Notes under the pieces: model-generated
What the model was told of the DNA's origin: nothing
Seen by the model: only the letters and a program-made list of their open reading frames with translations
Databases searched by the model: none
NCBI GenBank assembly: GCA_963708095.1
Contig: OY970182.1
Coordinates: forward strand, 3,348,001-3,412,000
Direction of reading: 5' to 3'
Source of the DNA: JAJZVS01 sp963708095
Lineage (GTDB): Bacteria; Pseudomonadota; Alphaproteobacteria; Acetobacterales; Acetobacteraceae
DNA: 64,000 nucleotides
In this document: positions 8,901 to 17,802 of the stretch, in pieces
How the letters are laid out: the number at the start of each line of letters is the position of its first letter
Numbering within the stretch: the stretch's first letter is position 1
Program-made: the position numbers and the translations under genes

Positions 8901-9680
8901 ATGAGCGAACCAGGCGTTTCGCATTCCATCGACGGGCGCGGCGTCGCGACCGTCACGATCGCCAACGCGGGCAAGCTCAATACGCTGACGCCGGCGCTGA
9001 TGCGGGCGTTCGTCGCCGCGATCGACGGTCTCGTCGCCGCACCCGCCCTGCGCGCCGTCGTGCTGCGCGGCGCCGGCGAGCGTGCCTTCATCGGCGGCGC
9101 CGACATCGAAGTGATGGCCGCGCTGGATGCCGCCGGCGCGCGCGCGTTCATCACCCAGATCCATGCGTGCTGCGCCGCGCTGCGCCGCTGCCCGGTGCCG
9201 GTGATCGCCCGCCTGAGCGGCTGGACCCTGGGCGCGGGGCTGGAAATCGCCGCCGCCTGCGACCTCCGCATCGCCGCCGCCACCGCCCGGTTCGGGATGC
9301 CGGAGGTGCGGATCGGCATCCCGTCCGTGGTGGAAGCCGCGCTGCTCCCCGGCCTGATCGGCTGGGGCCGCACCCGCCGGATGCTGCTGACCGGCGAGAC
9401 GATCGACGCGACGCAGGCGCTGGCCTGGGGCCTCGTTGAGCAGATGGTGGCGGCGGACATGCTGGATCGCGCGGTGGAACACACGGTCGGGAACATCCTC
9501 GCCGGCGGTCCGCGGGCAATCCGCTTGCAGAAGGAATTGATCGCCGCCTGGGAAGAACTGCCCCCGGAGGCCGCGATCGCCCGCGGCGTCGAAAGCTTCG
9601 TGCAGGCATGGGACAGCGACGAGCCGACGCGCATGATGGCGGCGTTCCTGGAGGCGATGCGGGGCCGCAAGCCCGCATAG
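8901..9680 (+). CDS. Enoyl-CoA hydratase/isomerase family protein
   Basis: 259 aa crotonase-fold enzyme, cytoplasmic. The oxyanion-hole segment AFIGGADIEVM and the WTLGAGLEIAAACDLRIA helix are present, and both catalytic glutamates of true hydratases can be placed: one in GAGLEIA and one in MPEVRIGIP. It therefore probably hydrates a trans-2-enoyl-CoA in fatty-acid or branched-chain catabolism. Start at ATG 8901, after GAGGACCAGC; a longer frame upstream is a shadow of the divergent DUF2784 gene. Length matches the family (about 260 aa). Substrate chain length cannot be told. Confidence 0.85.
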   Translation: MSEPGVSHSIDGRGVATVTIANAGKLNTLTPALMRAFVAAIDGLVAAPALRAVVLRGAGERAFIGGADIEVMAALDAAGARAFITQIHACCAALRRCPVPVIARLSGWTLGAGLEIAAACDLRIAAATARFGMPEVRIGIPSVVEAALLPGLIGWGRTRRMLLTGETIDATQALAWGLVEQMVAADMLDRAVEHTVGNILAGGPRAIRLQKELIAAWEELPPEAAIARGVESFVQAWDSDEPTRMMAAFLEAMRGRKPA

Positions 9681-9713
9681 CCGGCGCCGGCGCGGCGGCA
9701 TATTGTTCCGGCC

Positions 9714-10682
9714 ATGGGCTGCTGGACCGAGGTCTTCATCGTCGTGGGCGCTGGCGCGCTGGCCGGGATGCTTGCGGTCGCGACCCGCCGGCTCGTCCCG
9801 CTCGCGGTGCTACGCAGCCATCACGAGGTCGGCAGCGCCGGCGGCATCGTCAGGTGCGGGCCATTGATCGCCATGGCGGTGCTGCTCGTGCTTGCCCGCA
9901 TGGGCGCGGTCGACGCCGACGCATTGGTGCAGGTGGCGCCACATCGTGCAGGCCTGCGCCCGGAGCGGAACGGGCCGCCGCTGCTCGGCTATCTGGCGCG
10001 CCCTGCCGGCCCCGGACCCTTTCCCGCGGTGGTGGAGCTGCATGGGTGCGGGGGCATGTCGGCGCATGACGTCGCGCTGGCGGCGATGCTGCGGTCCTGG
10101 GGCTACGTGGCGCTGGTGCTCGACAGCCTGGGCGACGCGAACACATGCCAGCATCCCGGCGGGGCGCTCGCGGAAGCATTCGATGCCTATGCGTCGCTGC
10201 GCTACCTGTCCGGCCTCGCGTTCGTGGACCGTCGGCGGGTCGCCGTGCTCGGCGAATCGATGGGCGGGGTGGCGGTGCTGCAGATCGCGGAACGCGGGCT
10301 GATGGAACAGCTCTTCCCGCTGCATTTCCGCGCCGCCGTCGCCGACTATCCGCAATGCCGGTACTCGGGCGGGGTGATGACCGTTCCGACCCTGATTCTG
10401 GTCGGCGATCGCGATGACTGGGCCCCCGCGCAGGCCTGTCGCGCCATGCTGGCCCGCCGTGCCGGCAACGGCGCGCCGGTGCAGCTTGTGGTGCTGCCCG
10501 GTGCGACGCATGCGTTCGATGTTCCCGAACCCCGTCGGCATTATCTCGGCCACCTGCTGGAATACGATCCGGACGCCACCCGCATCGCCGCGGCGCAGAT
10601 GCACGTGTTCCTGCAAGCGGCCTTCACCGCCCGGCCCGCTTTGCCCCCGGCGCCGCCCGGCGGTACAGTCGCGCCGAAATAG
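9714..10682 (+). CDS. Dienelactone-hydrolase-like alpha/beta hydrolase
   Basis: 322 aa as drawn. The catalytic triad is visible: nucleophile Ser in GESMGG, Asp in VGDRDDW, His in GATHAFD, together with the HGCGGMS oxyanion turn, placing it in the dienelactone hydrolase family of alpha/beta hydrolases. The first 50 residues hold a membrane-type segment (VFIVVGAGALAGMLAVA); an alternative ATG at 9873 (MAVLLVLARMGAVDADA) would give a conventional cleavable signal peptide, so the true start is uncertain, but either start exports the enzyme. The natural ester or lactone substrate is unknown. Confidence 0.75.
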   Translation: MGCWTEVFIVVGAGALAGMLAVATRRLVPLAVLRSHHEVGSAGGIVRCGPLIAMAVLLVLARMGAVDADALVQVAPHRAGLRPERNGPPLLGYLARPAGPGPFPAVVELHGCGGMSAHDVALAAMLRSWGYVALVLDSLGDANTCQHPGGALAEAFDAYASLRYLSGLAFVDRRRVAVLGESMGGVAVLQIAERGLMEQLFPLHFRAAVADYPQCRYSGGVMTVPTLILVGDRDDWAPAQACRAMLARRAGNGAPVQLVVLPGATHAFDVPEPRRHYLGHLLEYDPDATRIAAAQMHVFLQAAFTARPALPPAPPGGTVAPK

Positions 10683-10757
10683 CGCGGGGGAAAAACGGAG
10701 ATGGGTGACGCAAGTCCGGTCACCGGCTCTGCGCGCCATCGGACCCTTGGAGGGAAC

Positions 10758-11519
10758 ATGATCCGTTACGACCTCGCCGGCCGCACCGCACTGGTGACCG
10801 GCGCCGCCTCCGGCATCGGTTTCGCCACCGCGCGCACGCTGGCGCAGAACGGCGCCACCGTGGCGGTGAACTTCCTGCCCGACGATCCGCGCGGTGCGGA
10901 GGCTGTGGGCAAGCTCATCGCCGAGGGATTCAAGGCGATCGCCGCACCCGGCAATGTCGGCAGCGCCGGGGAGGCGGAGCGGATGGTGACGGCGGCGGTT
11001 GAGGCGCTCGGCCGGCTCGATCTGCTGGTGAACAACGCGGGCACGCCGGGGACCACGCGGCGGATTCCGCCTGCCGAGCTTGATGCCATTACGGAAGAGT
11101 TGTGGAGCACCCTGCTGTCGGTGAACCTGCTCGGCGTGTTCCGCTGCGCGCATGCCGCGGCGCCGGCGCTGCGGGCAGCGGGGGGCGCGATCGTCAACAC
11201 CGCCTCCATCGCCGGGCTGGGGCGGGCGGGGTCCAGCCTGGCCTATGGCGCCACCAAGGCGGGGGTGGTCAGCCTCACGCAGAACCTGGCACGTGCGCTG
11301 GGGCCGGAAGTGCGGGTGAACGCCATCGCCCCGGGGGCGGTGGACAGTTCCTGGATGGTCGATTGGACCGCGGAGGAACGGCAGCGCTCGATCGAGAACG
11401 CGGCGCTCAAGCGCCGCTGCACGCCGGAGGACCTGGCCGAGGTGATCCTGTTCCTCGGCTTCGGCGCGGCGATGGTGACGGGGCAGACGATCGTGGTCGA
11501 TGGCGGACTGACCTTGTAG
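10758..11519 (+). CDS. Short-chain dehydrogenase/reductase (SDR, FabG-like)
   Basis: 253 aa classical SDR. NAD(P)-binding TGAASGIGFATA, the NNAG motif at about residue 93, the catalytic Ser (NTASIAG) and YGATK (Tyr-x-x-x-Lys) are all present, and the C-terminus has the VTGQTIVVDGG motif of FabG-like reductases. The acidic/basic pattern after the second strand (NFLPDDPRG) leaves NAD versus NADP open. The ATG at 10758 has a strong GGAGGGAAC ribosome site. Convergent with the NUDIX gene, 7 nt apart. The carbonyl substrate is not predictable. Confidence 0.88.
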   Translation: MIRYDLAGRTALVTGAASGIGFATARTLAQNGATVAVNFLPDDPRGAEAVGKLIAEGFKAIAAPGNVGSAGEAERMVTAAVEALGRLDLLVNNAGTPGTTRRIPPAELDAITEELWSTLLSVNLLGVFRCAHAAAPALRAAGGAIVNTASIAGLGRAGSSLAYGATKAGVVSLTQNLARALGPEVRVNAIAPGAVDSSWMVDWTAEERQRSIENAALKRRCTPEDLAEVILFLGFGAAMVTGQTIVVDGGLTL

Positions 11520-11526
11520 GCGCGGC

Positions 11527-11964
11527 TCAGCCCTCCGCCAGAAGCCGGCGGGCGAGCGCGATCGCCCGGTGCGCCTCGTGCGAGAGGCCGTAGGCATCCA
11601 GCGCGTCGAGCCGCGCCCACACGGCTTCGCCCACGTCCGATCCGGCGCGGGGCTCGCCCGTGTGCCAGCGGGCGGCAAAGTCGATGATCGTGTAATGGTA
11701 GTGCACGCGGCCGGCGGGATCGGGGCGGATGTTGTCCACCACGGCGGCGAGGTGCAGCGGGCCGACGGCGACCCCGGTTTCTTCTTCCAGTTCGCGCCGC
11801 GCAGCCTGCTCCACCGTCTCGCCCACCTCCTGCGCGCCGCCGGGAAGGCTCCAGCTGCCGATGTTGGGGGGCTTGGCACGGCGGATCAGGAGGACGTGGT
11901 CGTCCTTGAGCACGACGACGCCGATGCCGACGATCGGGCGCGGGGGATATTCGCGGTCGCTCAT
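11527..11964 (-). CDS. NUDIX hydrolase
   Basis: 145 aa. The full Nudix box G-x5-E-x7-REUxEExGU is present in GGAQEVGETVEQAARRELEE followed by ETGV, so the Mg-dependent pyrophosphohydrolase fold is secure. An IGSWSLPGG lead and a VHYHYTIIDFAARW strand are typical of MutT/ADP-ribose pyrophosphatase relatives. Start taken at ATG 11964 (MSDREYPP); an in-frame ATG at 12051 would add 29 non-conserved residues. The nucleotide substrate cannot be assigned. Confidence 0.85.
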   Translation of the reverse strand: MSDREYPPRPIVGIGVVVLKDDHVLLIRRAKPPNIGSWSLPGGAQEVGETVEQAARRELEEETGVAVGPLHLAAVVDNIRPDPAGRVHYHYTIIDFAARWHTGEPRAGSDVGEAVWARLDALDAYGLSHEAHRAIALARRLLAEG

Positions 11965-12286
11965 GCGGCAGGCGGGGAAGCGGGCACTGGCGGGTTCTCC
12001 TGGCGGGATCCGGTCCGACCGGGGCGTCGGCGGTGGACAGATGGCTGCCATAGTGGTTCAGGCCGCCCAAGTCGGCCAGACTGCCCGTGTCGACCAGACC
12101 GCCGCGGCGCTGTGCCTGCGCCTCTCCCGCTTCGCGGCCCAAGCCCGCAAAGCGGGAGAGGTGTGATGCGCCGGGAGGATCGAGCGACGGCCCTGCGGCC
12201 GCGGTGTTCGGCTTGACTCCCCCGAACCCCCGGCGTTTCTCTCCCGGCCCTTCTGCCCCCCCTCCTGACCCGAGAGCAAATCCGCG

Positions 12287-14074
12287 ATGCACGCCTATCG
12301 CACCCATACCTGCGCCGCGCTGCGTGCCGCCGACGCCGGGCAGACCGCGCGCCTGTCAGGCTGGGTGCATGCCAGGCGCGACCATGGCGGCCTGCTGTTC
12401 ATCGACCTGCGCGACCATTACGGCATCACCCAGTGCGTGTTCCCCGCCGGCAGCCCCGCCTTCGCCGCCGCCGAGACGGCGCGGCCGGAGAGCGTCATCA
12501 CCGTCACCGGCACCGTCGTCCCGCGCGCCGAAGGCACGGTGAACCCGCGCCTGCCCACCGGGGAGATCGAGTTGCGCGCCGAGGCGCTTGCGGTGCAATC
12601 CGCCGCCGAGGTGCTGCCGATCCAGGTGGCGGGCGAGGAGAAATATCCGGAAGACCTGCGCCTGACCTACCGCTTCCTCGACCTCCGGCGCGAGAAGCTG
12701 CACCGGAACATGATCCTGCGCGCCGGCGTGATCGCGTCGATCCGCCGGCGGATGATCGAGGCGGGGTTCACCGAATTCACCACCCCGATCCTGACCGCGT
12801 CCTCCCCCGAAGGGGCGCGCGACTTCCTGGTGCCGGCGCGGCTGCATCCGGGCAAGTTCTATGCGCTGCCGCAGGCGCCGCAGCAGTTCAAGCAGTTGCT
12901 GATGGTGGCGGGCTTCGACCGCTATTTCCAGATCGCGCCCTGTTTCCGCGACGAGGCCTCGCGCGCCGACCGTTCCCCGGGCGAGTTCTACCAGCTCGAT
13001 TTCGAAATGAGCTTCGTGACGCAGGACGACGTGTTCGCCACTATCGAACCGGTGATCGCCGGCGTGTTCGAGGAATTCGCCGCCGGCCGCGCGGTGAGCC
13101 CGGCGCCGTTCGTGCGCATTCCCTACGCCACCGCTCTGGCCGAATTCGGCACCGACAAGCCCGACCTGCGCAACCCGCTGCGCATCAGCGACGTGACCGC
13201 GCAGTTCGCCGGGTCGAGCTTCGGCCTGTTCGCCCGCATCGCCGCGTCCGGAGGCGTGGTGCGCGCCATCCCCGCGCCTGGCTCGGGGGCGAATCCGCGC
13301 AGCTTTTTCGACAAGCTGAACGACTGGGCGAAGGAGCAGGGTGCCGGCGGGCTCGGCTACATCACCTTCGACACGGAGGGCGCGAAGGGTCCGATCGCGC
13401 GCAACCTTGAAGCGGACCGGGCCGAGGCGATCCGTGCTACCTGCGGGCTCGGCGCCGGGGACGCGGTGTTCTTCGCGGCCGGCAAGCCGGACGAGGTGTG
13501 GAAATTCGCGGGCGCCGTGCGCACGAGGCTCGGCACCGAGCTCGGGCTGGTGGAACAGGGCGCGTTCCGCTTCTGCTGGATCACCGATTTCCCGATGTAC
13601 GAGCTGAACGAGGAAACCGGGCAGATCGACTTCAGCCACAACCCGTTCAGCATGCCGCAGGGCGGGCTGGAGGCACTGAACACGCAGGACCCGCTGACCA
13701 TCAAGGCGTTCCAGTACGATATCGTCTGCAACGGGGTGGAGCTGTCGTCGGGCGCGATCCGCAACCACCGCCCGGACATCATGCTCCGCGCGTTCGAGAT
13801 CGCGGGCTACCCGGCCTCCGAGGTGGAAGCGCGCTTCGGCGGCATGCTGAACGCGTTCCGCTACGGCGCCCCCCCGCACGGCGGCTCGGCGCCCGGGATC
13901 GACCGCATCGTGATGCTGCTGGCCGAGGAGCCCAACATCCGGGAGGTGATCCTGTTCCCGCTGAACCAGCAGGGGCAGGATCTGATGATGGGGGCGCCGG
14001 CGCCGGTGAGCCCGACGCGGCTGAAGGAGCTGTCGCTCAAGCTCGACCTGCCGCCGAAGGCGAAGGCCCCATGA
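12287..14074 (+). CDS. aspS: Aspartyl-tRNA synthetase
   Basis: 595 aa class IIb synthetase that charges tRNA-Asp (and possibly tRNA-Asn in organisms with GatCAB). The N-terminal OB fold (about 15-110) recognises the anticodon; motif 2 is FRDEASRADRSPGEFYQLDF, motif 3 is GIDRIVMLLAEE near the C-terminus, and the bacterial GAD insertion occupies roughly residues 280-420. Length equals the bacterial norm (about 590). The Ser/Pro/Gly form of motif 2 is the one usual in Alphaproteobacteria. The start ATG 12287 lacks a clear ribosome site but is the only one matching the family N-terminus (MHAYRTHTC). Confidence 0.97.
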   Translation: MHAYRTHTCAALRAADAGQTARLSGWVHARRDHGGLLFIDLRDHYGITQCVFPAGSPAFAAAETARPESVITVTGTVVPRAEGTVNPRLPTGEIELRAEALAVQSAAEVLPIQVAGEEKYPEDLRLTYRFLDLRREKLHRNMILRAGVIASIRRRMIEAGFTEFTTPILTASSPEGARDFLVPARLHPGKFYALPQAPQQFKQLLMVAGFDRYFQIAPCFRDEASRADRSPGEFYQLDFEMSFVTQDDVFATIEPVIAGVFEEFAAGRAVSPAPFVRIPYATALAEFGTDKPDLRNPLRISDVTAQFAGSSFGLFARIAASGGVVRAIPAPGSGANPRSFFDKLNDWAKEQGAGGLGYITFDTEGAKGPIARNLEADRAEAIRATCGLGAGDAVFFAAGKPDEVWKFAGAVRTRLGTELGLVEQGAFRFCWITDFPMYELNEETGQIDFSHNPFSMPQGGLEALNTQDPLTIKAFQYDIVCNGVELSSGAIRNHRPDIMLRAFEIAGYPASEVEARFGGMLNAFRYGAPPHGGSAPGIDRIVMLLAEEPNIREVILFPLNQQGQDLMMGAPAPVSPTRLKELSLKLDLPPKAKAP

Positions 14075-14075
14075 T

Positions 14076-14096
14076 CCCGCCGGCCAACGCGGCGGG
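14076..14096 (+). terminator. Terminator-like hairpin after aspS
   Basis: CCCGCC at 14076-14081 pairs with GGCGGG at 14091-14096 across a 9-nt loop, beginning two bases after the aspS stop codon. There is no U-tract, so it may only be a structured 3' end. The remaining 260 bp before the next gene show nothing recognisable. Confidence 0.35.
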
Positions 14097-14356
14097 TCCG
14101 TCCCGGCGGAAAGTTCCGGCCGGCCGGCGTCGCGCCCTGTCACCGCACCGCTGAAAGCCGCGCCGCGCAGCCGGCGGCCTGTCGCGCAATCTCCGGTGTC
14201 GTGGCGCCGGACGACCGCCGCAGGGTTTCCCGCCGAACCGTCGCCGTGCCCGCGCCGAGCACCCATATGGCAGACTGGCGGGTTGCGCCCGGTGCGCCCT
14301 GGCGCGGTGCCAGGTCCCCCCGTATCGTCGCCTTCCCTCCGTACCCGGAGTTCCCG

Positions 14357-15142
14357 ATGCGCCGTCTGGTCGTGCTGGCCGCCCTGCTCCTGCTCGCACT
14401 GCCCGCCGCGGCGGAGGTGCCGCCGATCCACCTCGCCGCCCACCAGGCGCTGTATCGCCTGACCCTGAAGAACGGTCGCGACCAGGTGGTCGGCGCCACC
14501 GGCATCATGGGCTACGAGGTCATCGACGCGTGCCGCAGTTGGACCGTGCACCAGCGGCTGGATATGACCCTCACCAACACCGCGGGCGACACCACCCACC
14601 TCGTGTCCGACTACACGACGAACGAGGCGAAGAACGGCCTCACCCTCCGCTTCCACACCACTCAGACCACCGACGGCGCAGCCACCAGCCAGACCCAGGG
14701 CGAAGCCCGGCTGGACCGCCCAGGCGGCCCCGGCGTCGCCGACTACGCCGAGCCGGAGGTGAAGCAAGTCGCCCTGCCCGCCGGCACCCTGTTCCCGATG
14801 GCGCACACGGCGGCGGTGATCCGCGCCGGCGAGGAGGGGCGCAAATTCTTCACTCTGCCGGTGTTCGACGGCACCGACGACACCGGCGCCGAACTCAGCA
14901 GCATCGTCCCGCTCGAGCGCCGCGGCCCAACCCCGGGCCCGTGGCCGGCGTTGGCCGCGTTGCCCAGCGTGGTCGTGCACATCGCCTTTTTCGGCACCGC
15001 CCCGACCGACGTCCTGCCCGACTACGAGGTGGGTATGCGTTACTGGACCAACGGCGTGGCCAACGATCTGCGCATGGATTTCGGCGATTTCGTCATGGCG
15101 GGCAAGTTGATCGGTTTCCGGCTGCTGCCGAGCCACTGCTGA
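14357..15142 (+). CDS. eipB: EipB/DUF1849 periplasmic envelope-integrity protein
   Basis: 261 aa with a clean signal peptide (MRRLVVLAALLLLALPAAA, cut near AAA-E). The mature part is a beta-rich DUF1849 domain: HLAAHQALYRLTLK, YEVIDACRSWTVHQRL, the central FHTTQTT and a final MDFGDFVMAGKLIGFRLLP. In Brucella EipB two cysteines at the two ends of the domain form a disulfide; here the matching pair is C53 or thereabouts (DACRSW) and the very last residue (SHC). Family members are alphaproteobacterial periplasmic spiral beta-barrel proteins needed for envelope integrity. ATG 14357 is preceded by GGAG at 6 nt. Its stop codon lies in the first copy of a 23-bp tandem repeat. Confidence 0.8.
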   Translation: MRRLVVLAALLLLALPAAAEVPPIHLAAHQALYRLTLKNGRDQVVGATGIMGYEVIDACRSWTVHQRLDMTLTNTAGDTTHLVSDYTTNEAKNGLTLRFHTTQTTDGAATSQTQGEARLDRPGGPGVADYAEPEVKQVALPAGTLFPMAHTAAVIRAGEEGRKFFTLPVFDGTDDTGAELSSIVPLERRGPTPGPWPALAALPSVVVHIAFFGTAPTDVLPDYEVGMRYWTNGVANDLRMDFGDFVMAGKLIGFRLLPSHC

Positions 15143-15230
15143 TCCCGCCGCCTCACGGACCCTGATCCCACCGCCTCACGGACCCTGATCCCACCGCCTC
15201 ACGGACCTTGATCCCGCCGCCTCACGGCGG
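15140..15230. repeat. Four tandem copies of a 23-bp unit between convergent genes
   Basis: Units start at 15140, 15163, 15186 and 15209 and each begins TGATCCC(G/A)CCGCCTCACGG; they differ by one or two bases, and the last is truncated. The TGA of the first copy is the eipB stop codon, and the TCA (TGA on the minus strand) inside the fourth copy is the stop of the convergent methyltransferase. The array therefore fills the whole space between the two genes. Confidence 0.9.
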
Positions 15231-16466
15231 TGGCGCGAGCAGCAGGCGGTTGGCGTGTTGCAGCGTCCGGAAGGTCTCCGACCAGGCGCGGGCGAAGGCG
15301 GCGGGCGCGGTCCCGCGCGCTTCCAGCGCGGCGGCGATGGCCCCGACGGAGCGCACGCCGTCGGCCAGGCCGAGGATCGCGGGGGCCAGCGCCGGCAGCC
15401 GCACCGGCACGCGCAGCCCGTCCATCACCAGGGTCAGGCCGCCGTCGGGTTGCAGGAAGCGCGGCATCTCCGGCCCCGGCACCTCACGGCCGATCGGGAC
15501 CGCGGCGGGGTCGAGCGGATCGGCGCGCGCCACCGGCTCGGACGCGCGGCGGCAGTAGAGCACATGCACGCACATGTTGCCGGCCAGCGCCTCGGCGAGG
15601 GCGGCGCGGCCGGTGGGATCGAGCGCCTCGGCGCGGGCGCGCAAGCGGGGGTCGGGCAGCAGCGGCAGCGGGTCGTAGCGCAGCGGCTCCATCCAGGCGG
15701 TGACCTCCAGCCCGGCCTCGGCCAGCAGGGCGGCCAGCTGCGGGACGGTGAAGGCGCGGTCGCGCGGATTGAGGAACAGGTCGTACACCCCGGCGGCGCC
15801 GCCGCTGATGTGGTCCTGGAAGTTGCGGTTGAAGCGGAACCAGGCGGTCTCCGGCAGGTGGCGCAGCACGCGGCGGGCGGTTTCGATGCGCGCGGGCGGG
15901 GCCTCGTTTTCCGGGGCGAGCAGGCGCAGCGCGTCCTGCAGCATGTAGACGCCGGTGCGTCCGTGCGGCGCATAGACCATCAGCCCGATCCCGCCGCCAG
16001 GCGCCAGCACCGAAGTCAGCGCGCGCAGCCCCGCCGCCGGGTCGGGCAAATGGTGCAGCACGCCGCAGCAGTCGATGTAGTCGAACGGCCCGAGATCGGA
16101 ACCCGGCAGATCGAGCAGCGACCGCTGTTCCCAGACGATATTGCCCAGTCCCCGCACCGACGCCCGTTCGCGCGCCACGCGCAGCGCGGCGGCCGAGCGG
16201 TCGAGCCAGGTCACCTCGCCTGGCCGGCCGGCGCGGGCCATCTGCTGGGCGAGCATGATGGTCGCATCCCCGGTGCCGCCGCCGGCGATCAGCGCGTGCA
16301 GGGGGCGGCTCGCTGGGCGGGTGGCGCCGAACACCCAGTGGTCGATCTCCCGCAGATGGCCGGGGCTGCCGACGATCAGGCGTTTGGCTTCCTCGCGCGG
16401 GTCGCGCTTGGGGTAGGGATAGGCCTCGTACTGGGCGGCGAGCAGGGCGTCGGTTGCATCGGTCAT
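15222..16466 (-). CDS. SAM-dependent methyltransferase with C-terminal extra domain
   Basis: 414 aa. Motif I LIAGGGTGDATIMLAQQ (about residues 58-74), an acidic strand end (VTWLDRS), and CCGVLHHLPDP define a class I Rossmann methyltransferase fold. After about residue 260 there is a second region containing PDGGLTLVMDGLRVPVRLPA and a helix pair (GLADGVRSVGAIAAALEA) that resembles a winged-helix module found in related alphaproteobacterial proteins. Start ATG 16466 (MTDATDALLAAQYEAYPYP) or 16478. The N-terminal YEAYPYPKRDP motif is characteristic of this conserved but unassigned group. Divergent from the TrmH-like gene, sharing a 24-bp intergenic space. Substrate unknown. Confidence 0.8.
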   Translation of the reverse strand: MTDATDALLAAQYEAYPYPKRDPREEAKRLIVGSPGHLREIDHWVFGATRPASRPLHALIAGGGTGDATIMLAQQMARAGRPGEVTWLDRSAAALRVARERASVRGLGNIVWEQRSLLDLPGSDLGPFDYIDCCGVLHHLPDPAAGLRALTSVLAPGGGIGLMVYAPHGRTGVYMLQDALRLLAPENEAPPARIETARRVLRHLPETAWFRFNRNFQDHISGGAAGVYDLFLNPRDRAFTVPQLAALLAEAGLEVTAWMEPLRYDPLPLLPDPRLRARAEALDPTGRAALAEALAGNMCVHVLYCRRASEPVARADPLDPAAVPIGREVPGPEMPRFLQPDGGLTLVMDGLRVPVRLPALAPAILGLADGVRSVGAIAAALEARGTAPAAFARAWSETFRTLQHANRLLLAPPP

Positions 16467-16490
16467 GCGCGGGGGCATAGACCAGGGGCC

Positions 16491-17099
16491 ATGCAGGGCA
16501 CCAGCGCGCGCGGCTATTTCGGCATCGGGGTGGAGGGCGTGTCGAAATCCGCCAATGTCGGGGCGCTGCTGCGCACGGCGCATGCGTTCGGGGCGTCGTT
16601 CTGCTTCACGATCGGCGCCGGCTGGGATTCGCGGGCGGCGCGGCTGGCCGATACCGCCGACACGCCGACGCATGTGCCGCTGTGGCGCTTCGCCGATTTG
16701 GACGCGATGGCGCTGCCGGCCGGCTGCGCGCTGGTAGGGATCGAGCTGCTGGACGGGGCCACCGAACTGCCGTCGTTCCGCCATCCGCTGAGCGCGGCCT
16801 ATGTGCTGGGGCCGGAGCGGGCAGAATTGTCTCCGGCGCTGTTGGCGCGCTGCCGGCATGTGGTGCGGATCCCGACGAAGTTCTCCTTGAACCTGGCGGT
16901 GGCGGGCGCGCTGGTGCTGTACGACCGGCTGCTGCAGCAGGGGCGGTTCGCCGAGCGGCCGGTGGGGAGCGCGGCGGGAACGCCGGTCGAGGCGGCCACT
17001 GCGACGGGATCGCCGGCGTGCCACGGTGTCCCGCGATTCCGGCGCGTGGTGCCGGAGTGGGCCGCGAGGGCGGTGGCGAAGGACAAGCCGGCGGGGTAG
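16491..17099 (+). CDS. SpoU/TrmH-family RNA methyltransferase
   Basis: 202 aa. SPOUT-fold enzyme: the N-terminal region has KSANVGALLRTAHAFGA (motif 1, N-x-G-A-x-x-R), and the trefoil-knot motifs 2 and 3 are YVLGPERAELSPALL and IPTKFSLNLAVAGALVLYD. These match 2'-O-ribose methyltransferases that act on tRNA or rRNA, and the short form lacking an N-terminal RNA-binding domain is closest to TrmL/TrmH proteins. A 40-residue C-terminal Ala/Pro-rich tail is an extra. ATG 16491 gives a good match; no upstream start is sensible. Confidence 0.85.
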   Translation: MQGTSARGYFGIGVEGVSKSANVGALLRTAHAFGASFCFTIGAGWDSRAARLADTADTPTHVPLWRFADLDAMALPAGCALVGIELLDGATELPSFRHPLSAAYVLGPERAELSPALLARCRHVVRIPTKFSLNLAVAGALVLYDRLLQQGRFAERPVGSAAGTPVEAATATGSPACHGVPRFRRVVPEWAARAVAKDKPAG

Positions 17100-17231
17100 G
17101 CGGACCGGGATCGGCCGGGGCGCCGACGGCGGTCTTGCACCGCACATCGCCGCGCAGATGTGTGTTCGTATCCGGTTTGATCGTCCGGTCTCGCCTTGTC
17201 CCGTCCGTCCGGGCGCCGTATCTGTTCGCCC

Positions 17232-17774
17232 ATGCACGCACCACTCCATCGTCCCCGTTCGCTCGCCGCGCTGCTCGCCGTGGCGGTGTCTCTGACCTTC
17301 GCCCCGGCGCTGGCACCGCCGGCTGCTGCCGCGCCGCGCCATCCGCCCGCCGCCGCGGCACCGAAGGAGCTCGGTGCGTTCGGTTCCTGGATCGCTGCCA
17401 CCCACGGGGTCGGGCACGACAAGCTCTGCTACGCGTTCACCCGCGCCAACGGGCAGGACGCGGCCACCGGCACCGGCCCGGTGCTCAGCATCACCGACCG
17501 GGCGACCGGGCGCGATCAGGTCGCGGTCAGCGGCGGGCCGCTGTATCCCAAGGGCGCGGGGGTGATGGTGGAGGTCGAGCAGACGGCACTCGATTTCTAC
17601 ACCTCTGGTCACGACGCCTTTGCCCGCGACGGCCACGCGGCGGCGGCGGCGTTCGCGCGCGGCGCCAGCGCGGTGCTACATCCGCCCGGCAAGGATGCCC
17701 ACCCGCTGACCTTCAGCCTGACCGGTTTCACCGCCGCGCACGCCGCGATCGTCAAGGCGTGCCCCGCGCGATGA
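17232..17774 (+). CDS. IalB-like (invasion-associated locus B) secreted protein
   Basis: 180 aa, signal peptide about residues 1-34 (SLAALLAVAVSLTFAPALA). The mature domain has FGSWIAATHGVGHDKLCYAF, the W...C spacing of the IalB family, and a final Cys (VKACPAR) that may pair with it. The family takes its name from Bartonella, but in environmental Alphaproteobacteria it is a periplasmic protein of unknown role that is commonly found, as here, directly in front of rlmN (28 nt). Co-transcription with rlmN is likely. Confidence 0.75.
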   Translation: MHAPLHRPRSLAALLAVAVSLTFAPALAPPAAAAPRHPPAAAAPKELGAFGSWIAATHGVGHDKLCYAFTRANGQDAATGTGPVLSITDRATGRDQVAVSGGPLYPKGAGVMVEVEQTALDFYTSGHDAFARDGHAAAAAFARGASAVLHPPGKDAHPLTFSLTGFTAAHAAIVKACPAR

Positions 17775-17802
17775 GGCGCCCGGCCCCGCCCCGGCCGGCC
17801 TG

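Noticed and set aside
12433..15136. Long open frames opposite and shifted to aspS and eipB (up to 926 codons)
   Set aside because: Gly/Arg/His-rich composition, no family resemblance, and fully overlapped by clear genes; typical GC-rich shadows.
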